Position numbers and translations under genes: made by a program. From positions 1 to 13,649 of the forward strand of contig JAEWHY010000386.1 of assembly GCA_023387555.1 (NCBI GenBank): a stretch of DNA of 13,649 nucleotides. Direction: 5' to 3'. Position 1 is the stretch's first letter, and each line of letters begins with the position of its first letter. The stretch comes from Pseudomonadota bacterium (GTDB taxonomy: Bacteria; Pseudomonadota; Alphaproteobacteria; Rhizobiales; Xanthobacteraceae). A model generated the notes under the pieces. It was not told where the DNA came from, did not search any database, and was given only the letters and a program-made list of their open reading frames with translations. Of the stretch, positions 7,025 through 13,341 are shown piece after piece.

Positions 7025-7057
7025 CCGGATAGGCCTTATCAGATTGGCCCTGTCCGG
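7025..7057. promoter_or_regulatory. Imperfect 11-bp inverted repeat in the divergent hydrolase/glycosyltransferase region
   Basis: CCGGATAGGCC (7025-7035) pairs with GGCCCTGTCCGG (7046-7057) with one G-T wobble and one bulged C, leaving the 10-nt loop TTATCAGATT. It lies between two divergent genes, 74 nt before the glycosyltransferase start. Likely roles are an operator serving one or both promoters, or a leader hairpin. Confidence 0.35.
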
Positions 7058-7131
7058 CCATGTTCCGTTCGTGAGTTCGGCTTTCCCGTCAGTGCGCAAC
7101 CTGCGTTGAAGTATGAAAAGAAGAGGTGCGT

Positions 7132-8394
7132 GTGAATTCCGGCTCCGCGGCACGAAAGATGCAGCCTTCCGGAAGTGAGATCGCGCAGCCCGAGCAGGAT
7201 CGTAAGGCGATGGCGCCGACGCGCCCGCTGACGGTCCTTGTCGTGGTGCCGACCTTGCAGGCGGGCGCCGCCGAGATGGGCGCAGTCGATGTCGTGCGCA
7301 TCCTGACTGCGGCCGGTCACCACGCCATCGTGATGTCAAGCGGCGGCCGGCTTGAGCCTCGTATCGTTGCGGCCGGCGGTGAATTCATCCGCGCCGATGT
7401 CGCGAGCAAAAATCCCGCCGTCATGGCCCGCAACGCCGCGAAGATTTCGAGCATCGTGCGCACGCGGAAATGCGATATCATCCATGCCCATGGACGGGCC
7501 CCGGCCTGGAGTGCGCTGATCGCCGCGAAGCTGACGCGCGTCCCGTTCGTGACCAGCTGGTACAAGGGCTTTCGGGATCAGAATGCCTTCAAGCGTCTGT
7601 ACAATAGTGTCATGGCTCGCGGCGACCGGATCTTTACCGTCAGCGAACAGCTCGCCGAACTGATCAGCGAACGCTATCGCGTCTCCCCGGAGAAGATCGA
7701 TGTCGTCCCGGCCAGTGTCGATCTCGCGCTGTTCGATCCATCGAATATGTCGGCAGAGCGCCTGGAAGGGATGCGGCGCAGCTTCGGCGTGACACCGGGC
7801 GACAAAGTGGTGCTCGTGGTCGGACGCATGTTGCGGCGAAAGGGCCATCATGTGGCCGTGCAGGCCGCACGCCGGCTGAAGGACATGGGTCTGAAGGATT
7901 TCGTGTTCGTCTTCGTCGGCGAGACCGGAGGCAACAGCAGTTATGGCGGGGAAATCTGGGACCAGGTTCTGGCCAACGATCTGACGGGCGTGGTGCGGCT
8001 GATCGGCCCGGTCGACGACATGCCCGCCGCCTATGCCGCGGCATCCGTCGTGGTTTCCGCCGCCATCCAGACCGAGGGTCTGCAGCGCACCCTCCTCGAG
8101 GCGCAGGCCATGGAGCGTCCGGTGGTGGTATCCGACCTTGGCGCCGGCCCGGATGCGGTTCTGGCGCCGCCGATGGTTTCGGAGGACCGGATGACTGGCC
8201 TGCGATTCGCCGCCGGCGACGATGGCGAGCTTGCCGCCGCTTTGGTCCGCCTGTTCTCGATGGCGCCGTCCCAGCAGGCGGCGATTGGTATTCGCGGCCG
8301 CCAGTGGGTCATGGACCATTTCAACCAGCCGGCGGTCAGCGACCTTACGCTGCGGCTTTATACCGGGTTGGTAGCCGGGCAAAATCAGGCTTGA
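7132..8394 (+). CDS. GT4-type glycosyltransferase
   Basis: This 420-residue retaining glycosyltransferase of the GT-B fold probably moves a sugar from a nucleotide-sugar donor onto a cell-surface glycan or lipid. The acceptor is unknown. The N-terminal domain begins at VLVVVPTLQAGAAEMGAVDVVRIL and contains DIIHAHGRAPAWSALIA. The C-terminal nucleotide-sugar domain contains VVGRMLRRKGHHVAVQA and the EX7E motif in TEGLQRTLLEAQAM, followed by PVVVSD. Both glutamates are present, so it should be active. No membrane segment is visible. I chose GTG 7132, which has GAGG 5 nt upstream. GTG 7126 overlaps that site, and ATG 7210 (MAPTRPL) is closer to where related proteins become alignable, so the first 26 residues are uncertain. 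It precedes infC by 179 bp, and infC appears to have its own promoter. Confidence 0.88.
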   Translation: MNSGSAARKMQPSGSEIAQPEQDRKAMAPTRPLTVLVVVPTLQAGAAEMGAVDVVRILTAAGHHAIVMSSGGRLEPRIVAAGGEFIRADVASKNPAVMARNAAKISSIVRTRKCDIIHAHGRAPAWSALIAAKLTRVPFVTSWYKGFRDQNAFKRLYNSVMARGDRIFTVSEQLAELISERYRVSPEKIDVVPASVDLALFDPSNMSAERLEGMRRSFGVTPGDKVVLVVGRMLRRKGHHVAVQAARRLKDMGLKDFVFVFVGETGGNSSYGGEIWDQVLANDLTGVVRLIGPVDDMPAAYAAASVVVSAAIQTEGLQRTLLEAQAMERPVVVSDLGAGPDAVLAPPMVSEDRMTGLRFAAGDDGELAAALVRLFSMAPSQQAAIGIRGRQWVMDHFNQPAVSDLTLRLYTGLVAGQNQA

Positions 8395-8452
8395 TGCCTC
8401 GGAAGCGGGGCTCAATTTTGCGGAATTCAGACGGTTTCGGCGCGCTCCGCCG

Positions 8453-8481
8453 TTGACTTGGACCTGTTTTGTCCCGATCTT
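8453..8481 (+). promoter_or_regulatory. Possible promoter for infC
   Basis: TTGACT at 8453-8458 carries the TTGAC core of the -35 consensus. At 17-nt spacing the -10 position is GATCTT (8476-8481), a poor match (3 of 6). The distance to the infC start is about 92 nt, leaving room for a regulated leader. A 5-bp hairpin (CGGCG/CGCCG, 8438-8452) lies immediately before the -35 box and could end glycosyltransferase transcripts. Confidence 0.4.
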
Positions 8482-8562
8482 CGGCCGGACTGCGCAGGAC
8501 GCGGACGCTTGGCGAAAGCCTTGAATGCGCGCCGTGTCTGCGAGTTTAATCGTAACAGCAAC

Positions 8563-8576
8563 GGAGATTTTCCATT
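8563..8576 (+). promoter_or_regulatory. Ribosome binding site and ATT start codon of infC
   Basis: GGAG (8563-8566) is separated by 7 nt from ATT (8574-8576). ATT is followed in frame by CGC CGT CCC, encoding the R-R-P that opens many alphaproteobacterial IF-3 proteins. The first ATG (8586) is 19 nt from this site and has no site of its own, so ribosome placement favours ATT. Confidence 0.85.
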
Positions 8577-9113
8577 CGCCGTCCCATGAAAGCCGCGCCC
8601 CCCGTTCAGAAGGACGGTCCGCGCGTCAACGACGAGATTCGCAACCGCGAGGTTCAGCTGATCGATCAGGCCGGAACCAATCTCGGCACGGTTCCGATCC
8701 AGCAGGCGCTTGAAAAGGCCGCCGAGGCCGGCCTCGATCTCGTCGAAATTTCTCCGAACGCATCACCTCCGGTCTGCAAGCTCCTGGACTACGGCAAGTA
8801 CAAGTTCCAGGCGCAGAAAAAGGCCGCCGAAGCGCGCAAGAAGCAGAAGGTCGTCGAGGTCAAGGAAATCAAGTTCCGGCCGATGATCGATGATCACGAC
8901 TACGACGTGAAAATGCGCGCGATGAAGCGCTTCTTCGAGGAAGGCGACAAGGTCAAGGTGACATTGCGCTTCCGCGGCCGCGAAATGGCCCATCAGGAAC
9001 TCGGCACGCAATTGCTCAATCGGGTCAAAACCGATCTTGCTCTGCTCGCCAAGGTCGAAATGGCCGCCCGTTTCGAGGGCCGTCAAATGATCATGATTCT
9101 GGCGCCGCGCTGA
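8574..9113 (+). CDS. infC: Translation initiation factor IF-3, with ATT start
   Basis: IF-3 binds the 30S subunit, keeps subunits apart and checks initiator tRNA and start-codon pairing. The protein has 179 residues, close to the 180 of E. coli. The N-terminal domain (about 14-84) contains VNDEIRNREVQLID and LDLVEISPNASPPVCKLLDYGK. A basic helical linker (AQKKAAEARKKQK) follows, then the C-terminal domain (about 93-178) with KEIKFRP, DHDYDVKMR and FRGREMAHQELG. I place the start at ATT 8574 because GGAG lies 7 nt upstream and it restores the family N-terminus M-R-R-P; an ATG start at 8586 would lose four residues and the binding site. In E. coli, IF-3 discriminates against its own AUU start and so represses itself; the same control is expected here. 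Unusually, rpmI and rplT are not directly downstream but 1.85 kb away. Confidence 0.95.
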   Translation: MRRPMKAAPPVQKDGPRVNDEIRNREVQLIDQAGTNLGTVPIQQALEKAAEAGLDLVEISPNASPPVCKLLDYGKYKFQAQKKAAEARKKQKVVEVKEIKFRPMIDDHDYDVKMRAMKRFFEEGDKVKVTLRFRGREMAHQELGTQLLNRVKTDLALLAKVEMAARFEGRQMIMILAPR

Positions 9114-9122
9114 TGCGGCGCC
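9101..9122 (+). terminator. Strong hairpin enclosing the infC stop codon
   Basis: GGCGCCGC (9101-9108) pairs perfectly with GCGGCGCC (9115-9122), an 8-bp all-GC stem with a 6-nt loop holding the TGA stop. No T-run follows. It may block 3'-end decay of infC mRNA, act as a Rho-assisted terminator, or partly uncouple the next gene, which begins 53 nt further on. Confidence 0.5.
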
Positions 9123-9175
9123 AGCCTCCGCTCTAGGCGACCTGGACCGGACCCCGGAGGAGCGACGCGGGGACA

Positions 9176-9565
9176 ATGACAAAGCAGATCGCGCAAGTCG
9201 CTTTTGCCGCATTGCTCCTGCCGCTAGCCGGGCCGCCGGCGATGGCTCAAGGCGCTGCCGACGTCCATGCGGCCTGCAGCGCGTATCTGGCGCCGGCCTT
9301 CTCGAAGCCGACCAAGGAGACCGCGAACGGGGTCACGGTCGATTGCCGCTGCGTGGCCGGCTATCTGGTCGGCCGGTATGGGGCGGCGGACGCGCAGACC
9401 ATCGTGCGGCTGCTCGCGGCCGGTGGCGGCTCCGAGAAGGAGATGGAGGCCGTCGCCAAGGAACTCGGCCTCGACCGGGTTCGCGCTGTCATGGGCCGGG
9501 TTGGCAAATTCCAGGACCTGGGCCGGGAGATGAACGAGGCCTGTCCGGGGACCAAGACCCCCTGA
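9176..9565 (+). CDS. Small exported cysteine-containing protein of unknown function
   Basis: This is a 129-residue protein with a signal peptide (MTKQIAQVAFAALLLPLAG, likely cleaved after AMA near residue 24). The mature part has four cysteines: C34 (HAACSAYL), the pair C57 and C59 (VDCRCVAGY), and C123 (NEACPG). They could form two disulfides in the periplasm. The sequence between them is helical in character. I do not recognise the family, and haem ligation is unlikely because no CxxCH is present. The start at ATG 9176 fits the signal peptide; GGAGGAG lies 13 nt upstream, rather far. The gene follows infC by 62 nt on the same strand, so it may be expressed from infC transcripts. The next gene is convergent, 33 nt away. 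Confidence 0.78.
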   Translation: MTKQIAQVAFAALLLPLAGPPAMAQGAADVHAACSAYLAPAFSKPTKETANGVTVDCRCVAGYLVGRYGAADAQTIVRLLAAGGGSEKEMEAVAKELGLDRVRAVMGRVGKFQDLGREMNEACPGTKTP

Positions 9566-9598
9566 GCGGATACGCCCGGACTTGGTGGGCCGCGGTCA

Positions 9599-10576
9599 CT
9601 AAGATGCCACAAGTCGTTGCTTGACCACGCTTTTCGCCCGCCGGCGGGCGGCCGGACCGTGCCGACCGAGCACGTTGGTCCCGATGGTCCAGGGCTTGTT
9701 CGCGCCGCTGACCACCGTGATCAGCTTCTGCAGCGGTAGCCGATCGATTTCGGCGCGCGGGCGGGACACATAGAGATCGGCGTGATAGACGCCCTCGGTC
9801 TCGTGCCCCCGGGTATCGATCCCGAGCGCCTCGACCGCGCTGACCACCGCCTCCATCTCGCTGCGATCGTTGAAACGCCGCTGCACGAAGGTCGCGCCTT
9901 CGAATTTCTCGGTCTCAAGTCCATAAGCGGACAGCGTTTTTGCGATCCGGTCGTACGGAAACATGCGCAGCACGAACGAGGCGACCCACGCCGGCTCCTT
10001 GCGGCAGGCCAGCGCCATCACACGCTCGAAGGTCTTCTCGGAGACGTAGCCGACGCATCCCGTAGAGACCAGAATGTCGGCCGTCTCGATGGCCGCCGCA
10101 GCCTCAGGATCGGGGTCCTCCGTCTCGAGGTCGGCGCACAATCCGATGTCGACCGTACCGCTGGCCTCGGCATAGCGGACCGCATTTTCCGAAACATCAA
10201 GGCCGATCACCTGAACATTGGAGTCGCTCGGCCATGCTCTGTAGAAAGCTCTGTCATGTTCCAGCATGACAGAGCTTGGCAGCCCCTGGAGCGCTGGCGC
10301 GGTGTAGCGATCCCGCAGGGCGTCATATCCAAGCGCATATTTCATCAGCGCGCCGTTCACCCCGTAGGACGAACCGAGATCCAGCACGGTCACCGGCCGG
10401 TCCTGTGTCGCAGCGCGGGCGCGGATCAGCTGGTCGAAGATCGGCTGCGCGAGATGCGGGATGATGTAGTCGAGCTGCCCGAGATAGTTGAAATACTGAC
10501 GCGGGTCCTTTTCGACATAAATCCGATCAAAGTTGGTTTTGGCCTCATTGATGGTCGAAAAGGCAGGCGCTTTCAT
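9599..10576 (-). CDS. Class I SAM-dependent methyltransferase, substrate unknown
   Basis: This 325-residue probable cytoplasmic methyltransferase has SAM motif I as VTVLDLGSSYGVNG (residues 62-75), with GSSYG in place of the commoner GxGxG. The acidic residue ending the second strand is Asp127 in VIGLDVSENAV. The fourth strand is probably TADILVSTGCVGYV. The two SAM-binding strands are about 55 residues apart, longer than the roughly 20-25 usual in this fold, so a segment of some 30 residues is inserted between them. The C-terminus is basic (RRRAKSVVKQR). The start at ATG 10576 has GGAG 10 nt upstream. The gene sits antisense inside what is normally a compact infC-rpmI-rplT run, and carries a perfect 13-bp inverted repeat. 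Neighbours give no clue to the substrate; small molecule, lipid or protein are all open. Confidence 0.82.
   Translation of the reverse strand: MKAPAFSTINEAKTNFDRIYVEKDPRQYFNYLGQLDYIIPHLAQPIFDQLIRARAATQDRPVTVLDLGSSYGVNGALMKYALGYDALRDRYTAPALQGLPSSVMLEHDRAFYRAWPSDSNVQVIGLDVSENAVRYAEASGTVDIGLCADLETEDPDPEAAAAIETADILVSTGCVGYVSEKTFERVMALACRKEPAWVASFVLRMFPYDRIAKTLSAYGLETEKFEGATFVQRRFNDRSEMEAVVSAVEALGIDTRGHETEGVYHADLYVSRPRAEIDRLPLQKLITVVSGANKPWTIGTNVLGRHGPAARRRAKSVVKQRLVAS
10246..10277. repeat. Perfect 13-bp inverted repeat inside the methyltransferase gene
   Basis: The arm AAGCTCTGTCATG (10246-10258) is exactly complementary to CATGACAGAGCTT (10265-10277), with the loop TTCCAG. It encodes roughly residues 101-111 of the methyltransferase (SSVMLEHDRAF), within the segment inserted between the two SAM-binding strands. 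Transcribed from either strand it would form a strong stem-loop. Confidence 0.85.
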
Positions 10577-10965
10577 CCTTGAAAGTCTCCGTTTGCGTCG
10601 GGTGTGGAATGGCGTGCGTATCGGCGCACGGGTAACAGGCGCTCCGCGAAATTAGCGATTGTGATTGATGAACGAACATTAACAGATCGGCAGTTCCATT
10701 AAAACCCCTTAGACCGCCATATCTGCCGTTAATGACTCACCATGATACCGCAAGCAATTGGCTGTGGCGTTGATGGCTCCGCCGCTTGCGCCGCGCGGAT
10801 CTGTTGTCTTTTTCCACACCCTCTGCCATAACCCGCGCGCTCGCCGCCCGGCTGTTAGGGCTGCCGTGGCAGCGACACTTGCTCAATCAGCAAACGCTCG
10901 TTTTCGAGCCATTTCCGGCGAACGGCCGGCTTTTGCCGATACGTCTGCCGCATCAGGAGAGCCAA
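10577..10965 (+). other. 389-bp gene-free region: divergent promoter area and long rpmI leader
   Basis: No convincing gene lies here. The first 180 bases (10577-10755) include an AT-richer patch around 10650-10740, where promoters for the methyltransferase and for rpmI-rplT probably lie; I could not assign clear -35/-10 pairs. The last 120 bases hold three consecutive hairpins before the rpmI ribosome binding site. A frame open from 10786 into rpmI has no start signal of its own and is read as leader. Confidence 0.6.
10848..10934 (+). promoter_or_regulatory. Structured rpmI-rplT leader with possible attenuator
   Basis: Three stem-loops follow one another: GCTGCC/GGCAGC (10860-10873), GCTCG/CGAGC with loop TTTT (10896-10909), and CCGGC/GCCGG (10915-10929), the last followed by CTTTT to 10934. 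The right arm of the last hairpin, AACGGCCGG (10921-10929), can instead pair with CCGGCTGTT (10848-10856), 9 bp with one wobble. Such mutually exclusive pairings are typical of attenuators. Autogenous control of this operon by protein L20 binding leader RNA is known in E. coli and Bacillus. Control here is inferred from base pairing seen by eye. Confidence 0.4.
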
Positions 10966-11166
10966 ATGCCCAAGTTGAAGACCAAGTCAGGCGCCAAAAA
11001 GCGCTTCAAAATCACCGGTTCGGGCAAGGTCGTGGCCGCCCAGGCCGGCAAGCGTCACGGCATGATCAAGCGAACCACGAAGCAGATCCGCGACCTCCGC
11101 GGGACGCGCGTCCTGTTCAAAACGGACGGCGACAACATCAAGAAATACTGGATGCCGAACGGCTGA
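10966..11166 (+). CDS. rpmI: 50S ribosomal protein L35
   Basis: L35 is a small basic protein of the large ribosomal subunit. The 66 residues (MPKLKTKSGAKKRFKITGSG at the start, a central GKRHGMIKRT, and KKYWMPNG at the end) have the usual family length and signatures throughout. The start is ATG 10966, with AGGAGA at 10955-10960 placed 5 nt upstream; the frame is open much further upstream, but only this start fits the family. It is followed by rplT after 56 nt, the standard rpmI-rplT pair. The ribosome-assembly partner infC lies 1.85 kb upstream instead of adjacent. Confidence 0.97.
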   Translation: MPKLKTKSGAKKRFKITGSGKVVAAQAGKRHGMIKRTTKQIRDLRGTRVLFKTDGDNIKKYWMPNG

Positions 11167-11222
11167 TCGCCGACCGCCTCCGTTTTCTCGTTTCTGCAGA
11201 CATTCGCTAAAGGAGATCAGCC

Positions 11223-11582
11223 ATGGCCCGCGTCAAACGTGGCGTTACCGCCCATGCCAAGCACAAGAAAGTCCTGAAGGCCGCCAAGGGCTTTTACGGG
11301 CGCCGCAAGAACACGATCCGCATCGCCAAGCAGGCCGTCGAGAAAGCCAATCAGTACGCTTTCCGCGACCGCAAGCGGCGCAAGCGCACCTTCCGCGCGC
11401 TCTGGATCCAGCGCCTGAACGCCGCTGTGCGTCCGTTCGGCATCAACTACAGCCAGTTCATCGACGGGCTGAACAAGTCGGGTCTCGAAATCGACCGCAA
11501 GGTCCTGTCCGACATCGCGATCCGCGAGCCGGCTGCGTTCGAGGTCATCGTCGAGAAGGCGAAGGCCGCGCTCGCGGCCTGA
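11223..11582 (+). CDS. rplT: 50S ribosomal protein L20
   Basis: L20 binds 23S rRNA early in large-subunit assembly. The 119 residues match the family length. The basic N-terminal extension begins MARVKRGVTAHAKHKKVLK and continues through AKGFYGRRKNTIRIAK. The globular C-terminal part contains RKRRKRTFRALWIQRLNAAVR and GINYSQFIDGLNKSGLEIDRKVLSDIAI. AGGAG lies 7 nt before the ATG. In E. coli and Bacillus, L20 represses its own operon by binding leader RNA, so it is the natural candidate regulator for the structured region before rpmI. Confidence 0.98.
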   Translation: MARVKRGVTAHAKHKKVLKAAKGFYGRRKNTIRIAKQAVEKANQYAFRDRKRRKRTFRALWIQRLNAAVRPFGINYSQFIDGLNKSGLEIDRKVLSDIAIREPAAFEVIVEKAKAALAA

Positions 11583-11606
11583 CACCGACCTGCATTCTCC
11601 GGCGAC

Positions 11607-11631
11607 GGTCGCGCGTGATCGACGCGCGACC
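11607..11631 (+). terminator. Strong hairpin after rplT
   Basis: GGTCGCGCG (11607-11615) pairs perfectly with CGCGCGACC (11623-11631), a 9-bp stem with a 7-nt loop, 24 nt after the rplT stop. AAAGG rather than a T-run follows. It ends 6 nt before the ribosome binding site of the next gene, so it may reduce read-through from the ribosomal genes to the membrane protein and pheS. Confidence 0.5.
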
Positions 11632-11647
11632 AAAGGCAGGAGCGAAA

Positions 11648-12253
11648 ATGGCGCAAGCTGCAGCATCGGGCACCTGGACCGCGGTGCCTGACGATACATT
11701 CCCGGACCTCAGCGAAGCCGAGCGTCAGGGCAACGTCGCCTTTGGCTTTTCGGACAAACGTCTGCGGCAGGACCGGATGATCAGCGTTGCAGTGGCTTGC
11801 GCCGCTGCCGCGCTGATGCTGGCCGCCACGGCGCAGCTTGTGACGCCGGCGGTCGCTATCCTTGGCGCCGTCGTCCTTGTGATCGCGCTGGCCTGCTTTG
11901 CATTTTTCTCGCGCCGGCTGTCGCGCGCGGGCGAGACCGCTCCGTTGCGCTTCTCGGCCGATGCGATTCAAGCCGGCGAGAGCGGACGCACGATCGACTT
12001 CGCATCGATCGAGGATGTGCGGACCATGACGCCTGCCGTCCAGAGCACCCGGGATGCATTGCTGCTCGTGCTCATCGTGACGCTCGGGTCCAGCACCTTC
12101 CTGATTCGCCGCTCGAACATGCAGACGGTCCGTCTGGTCGGTCACGACGAATCAAACCTCCTCGAGCTCGACCTCAACGTTCTTGAGGGCGACCCGGCCC
12201 GTATCGCCCGCATCATCGACGCGCGGATCGCGCTGGCAAAGCGCAAGGCATAG
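11648..12253 (+). CDS. Two-TM membrane protein of unknown function
   Basis: This is a 201-residue inner-membrane protein. A soluble N-terminus of about 43 residues (FPDLSEAERQGNVAFGF) is followed by two predicted transmembrane helices (about 45-62 and 67-87) and a basic boundary (FFSRRLSRA). The remaining 110 residues are soluble, presumably cytoplasmic. They have alternating hydrophobic strands (APLRFSADAI, RTIDFASIEDVRTM, LLLVLIVTLGSSTFLIRR) reminiscent of bacterial PH-like domains that follow paired TM helices. That comparison is a guess from pattern, not a recognised family. The start ATG 11648 has AGGAG 5 nt upstream; a GTG at 11615 in the same frame lies inside the hairpin and is unlikely. 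The stop is 3 nt before pheS, so the two are surely co-transcribed. Confidence 0.82.
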   Translation: MAQAAASGTWTAVPDDTFPDLSEAERQGNVAFGFSDKRLRQDRMISVAVACAAAALMLAATAQLVTPAVAILGAVVLVIALACFAFFSRRLSRAGETAPLRFSADAIQAGESGRTIDFASIEDVRTMTPAVQSTRDALLLVLIVTLGSSTFLIRRSNMQTVRLVGHDESNLLELDLNVLEGDPARIARIIDARIALAKRKA

Positions 12254-12256
12254 TCC

Positions 12257-13339
12257 ATGTCCAATATCGCTCAACTCGAATCGACGATCCTGAACGACAT
12301 TGCCGCCGCCTCCGACGAGGCAGCGCTCGAGACCGTTCGCGTTTCAGCGCTCGGCAAGAGCGGATCGGTTTCCGCGCTGCTCAAGACGCTCGGCAGCATG
12401 ACGCCGGAAGAGCGCAAGATTCAGGGGCCGGCAATCAACGGCCTAAAGGAGTCGGTGAACGCGGCGCTCTCCGCGCGGCGCGAGGCACTGAAGAACGCGG
12501 CGCTCGATGCCCGGCTCAACACCGAAAGCGTCGACGTCACGCTCCCCGTGCGCGAAAGCCCGGCGGAGACCGGCCGCATCCATCCGATTAGCCAGGTGAT
12601 CGACGAACTCACCACGATCTTCGCCGACATGGGTTTTGCGGTCGCCGAAGGTCCGGACATCGAAACCGACGACTACAACTTCACCAAGCTGAACTTTCCC
12701 GAAGGCCACCCGGCGCGGGACATGCACGACACCTTCTACTTCAATCCGAAGCCGGACGGTTCGCGGCTGCTGCTGCGCACGCATACCTCGCCCGTGCAGG
12801 TGCGCACCATGCTGGCCAAGAAGCCTCCGATCCGCGTGATCATTCCGGGCCGCACCTATCGCTCCGACTCGGACCAGACCCACACGCCGATGTTCCATCA
12901 GGTCGAGGGTCTCGTCATCGACAAGGGTTCGCACCTTGGCCACCTGAAGTGGATTCTCGCCGAGTTCTGCAAGGCGTTCTTCGAGGTCGACAACGTCAAG
13001 ATGCGGTTCCGGCCGTCATTCTTCCCGTTCACCGAGCCGTCGCTCGAAGTCGACATCCAGTGCAAGCGCGACAAGGGCGAGATCCGCTTCGGCGAAGGCG
13101 AGGACTGGCTCGAGATTCTCGGCTGCGGCATGGTGCATCCGAACGTGCTGCGCAATTGCGGGCTCGATCCCGATGAATATCAGGGCTTTGCCTGGGGCAT
13201 GGGAATCGACCGCATCGCCATGCTGAAATACGGCATGCCGGACCTGCGCCCGTTCTTCGAAGCGGACATGCGCTGGCTGTCGCATTACGGCTTCCGGCCG
13301 CTCGATTTCCCGACGCTGGCGGGAGGATTGAGCAGCTGA
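12257..13339 (+). CDS. pheS: Phenylalanine-tRNA ligase alpha subunit
   Basis: PheS is the catalytic subunit of the (alpha-beta)2 phenylalanyl-tRNA synthetase, which charges tRNA-Phe. The 360-residue length is typical for alphaproteobacteria. The N-terminal helical arm (about 1-90) binds tRNA; it includes VSALGKSGSVSALLK. The class II catalytic domain begins at HPISQVIDEL (residue 109). It contains MHDTFYF, RTHTSPVQVRTM, motif 2 (GRTYRSDSDQTHTPMFHQVEG, about 198-218), the Phe-pocket region RPSFFPFTEPSLEVD, and motif 3 GMGIDRIAML (314-323). It starts 3 nt after the upstream membrane gene and is followed after 2 nt by another membrane protein gene. pheT, its obligatory partner, is not in the window. 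No Phe-rich leader peptide is seen. Confidence 0.98.
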   Translation: MSNIAQLESTILNDIAAASDEAALETVRVSALGKSGSVSALLKTLGSMTPEERKIQGPAINGLKESVNAALSARREALKNAALDARLNTESVDVTLPVRESPAETGRIHPISQVIDELTTIFADMGFAVAEGPDIETDDYNFTKLNFPEGHPARDMHDTFYFNPKPDGSRLLLRTHTSPVQVRTMLAKKPPIRVIIPGRTYRSDSDQTHTPMFHQVEGLVIDKGSHLGHLKWILAEFCKAFFEVDNVKMRFRPSFFPFTEPSLEVDIQCKRDKGEIRFGEGEDWLEILGCGMVHPNVLRNCGLDPDEYQGFAWGMGIDRIAMLKYGMPDLRPFFEADMRWLSHYGFRPLDFPTLAGGLSS

Positions 13340-13341
13340 CG

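Noticed and set aside
7336..8415. Long open frame antisense to the glycosyltransferase gene
   Set aside because: It is a by-product of high GC content; its translation is rich in His/Arg/Gly with no domain, while the plus strand encodes a clear GT4 enzyme.
9176..9565. Possibility that the small cysteine protein is a c-type cytochrome
   Set aside because: The cysteines are spaced CxC, not CxxCH, so there is no haem attachment motif.
10742..10831. A 29-codon frame with four cysteines, possible leader peptide upstream of rpmI
   Set aside because: No ribosome binding site precedes its ATG, and no regulatory link between cysteine and this operon is evident.
11447..12145. Minus-strand open frame across the rplT end and the membrane protein gene
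   Set aside because: It spans a ribosomal protein gene and a hairpin and gives an Arg/His-rich translation with no family resemblance.
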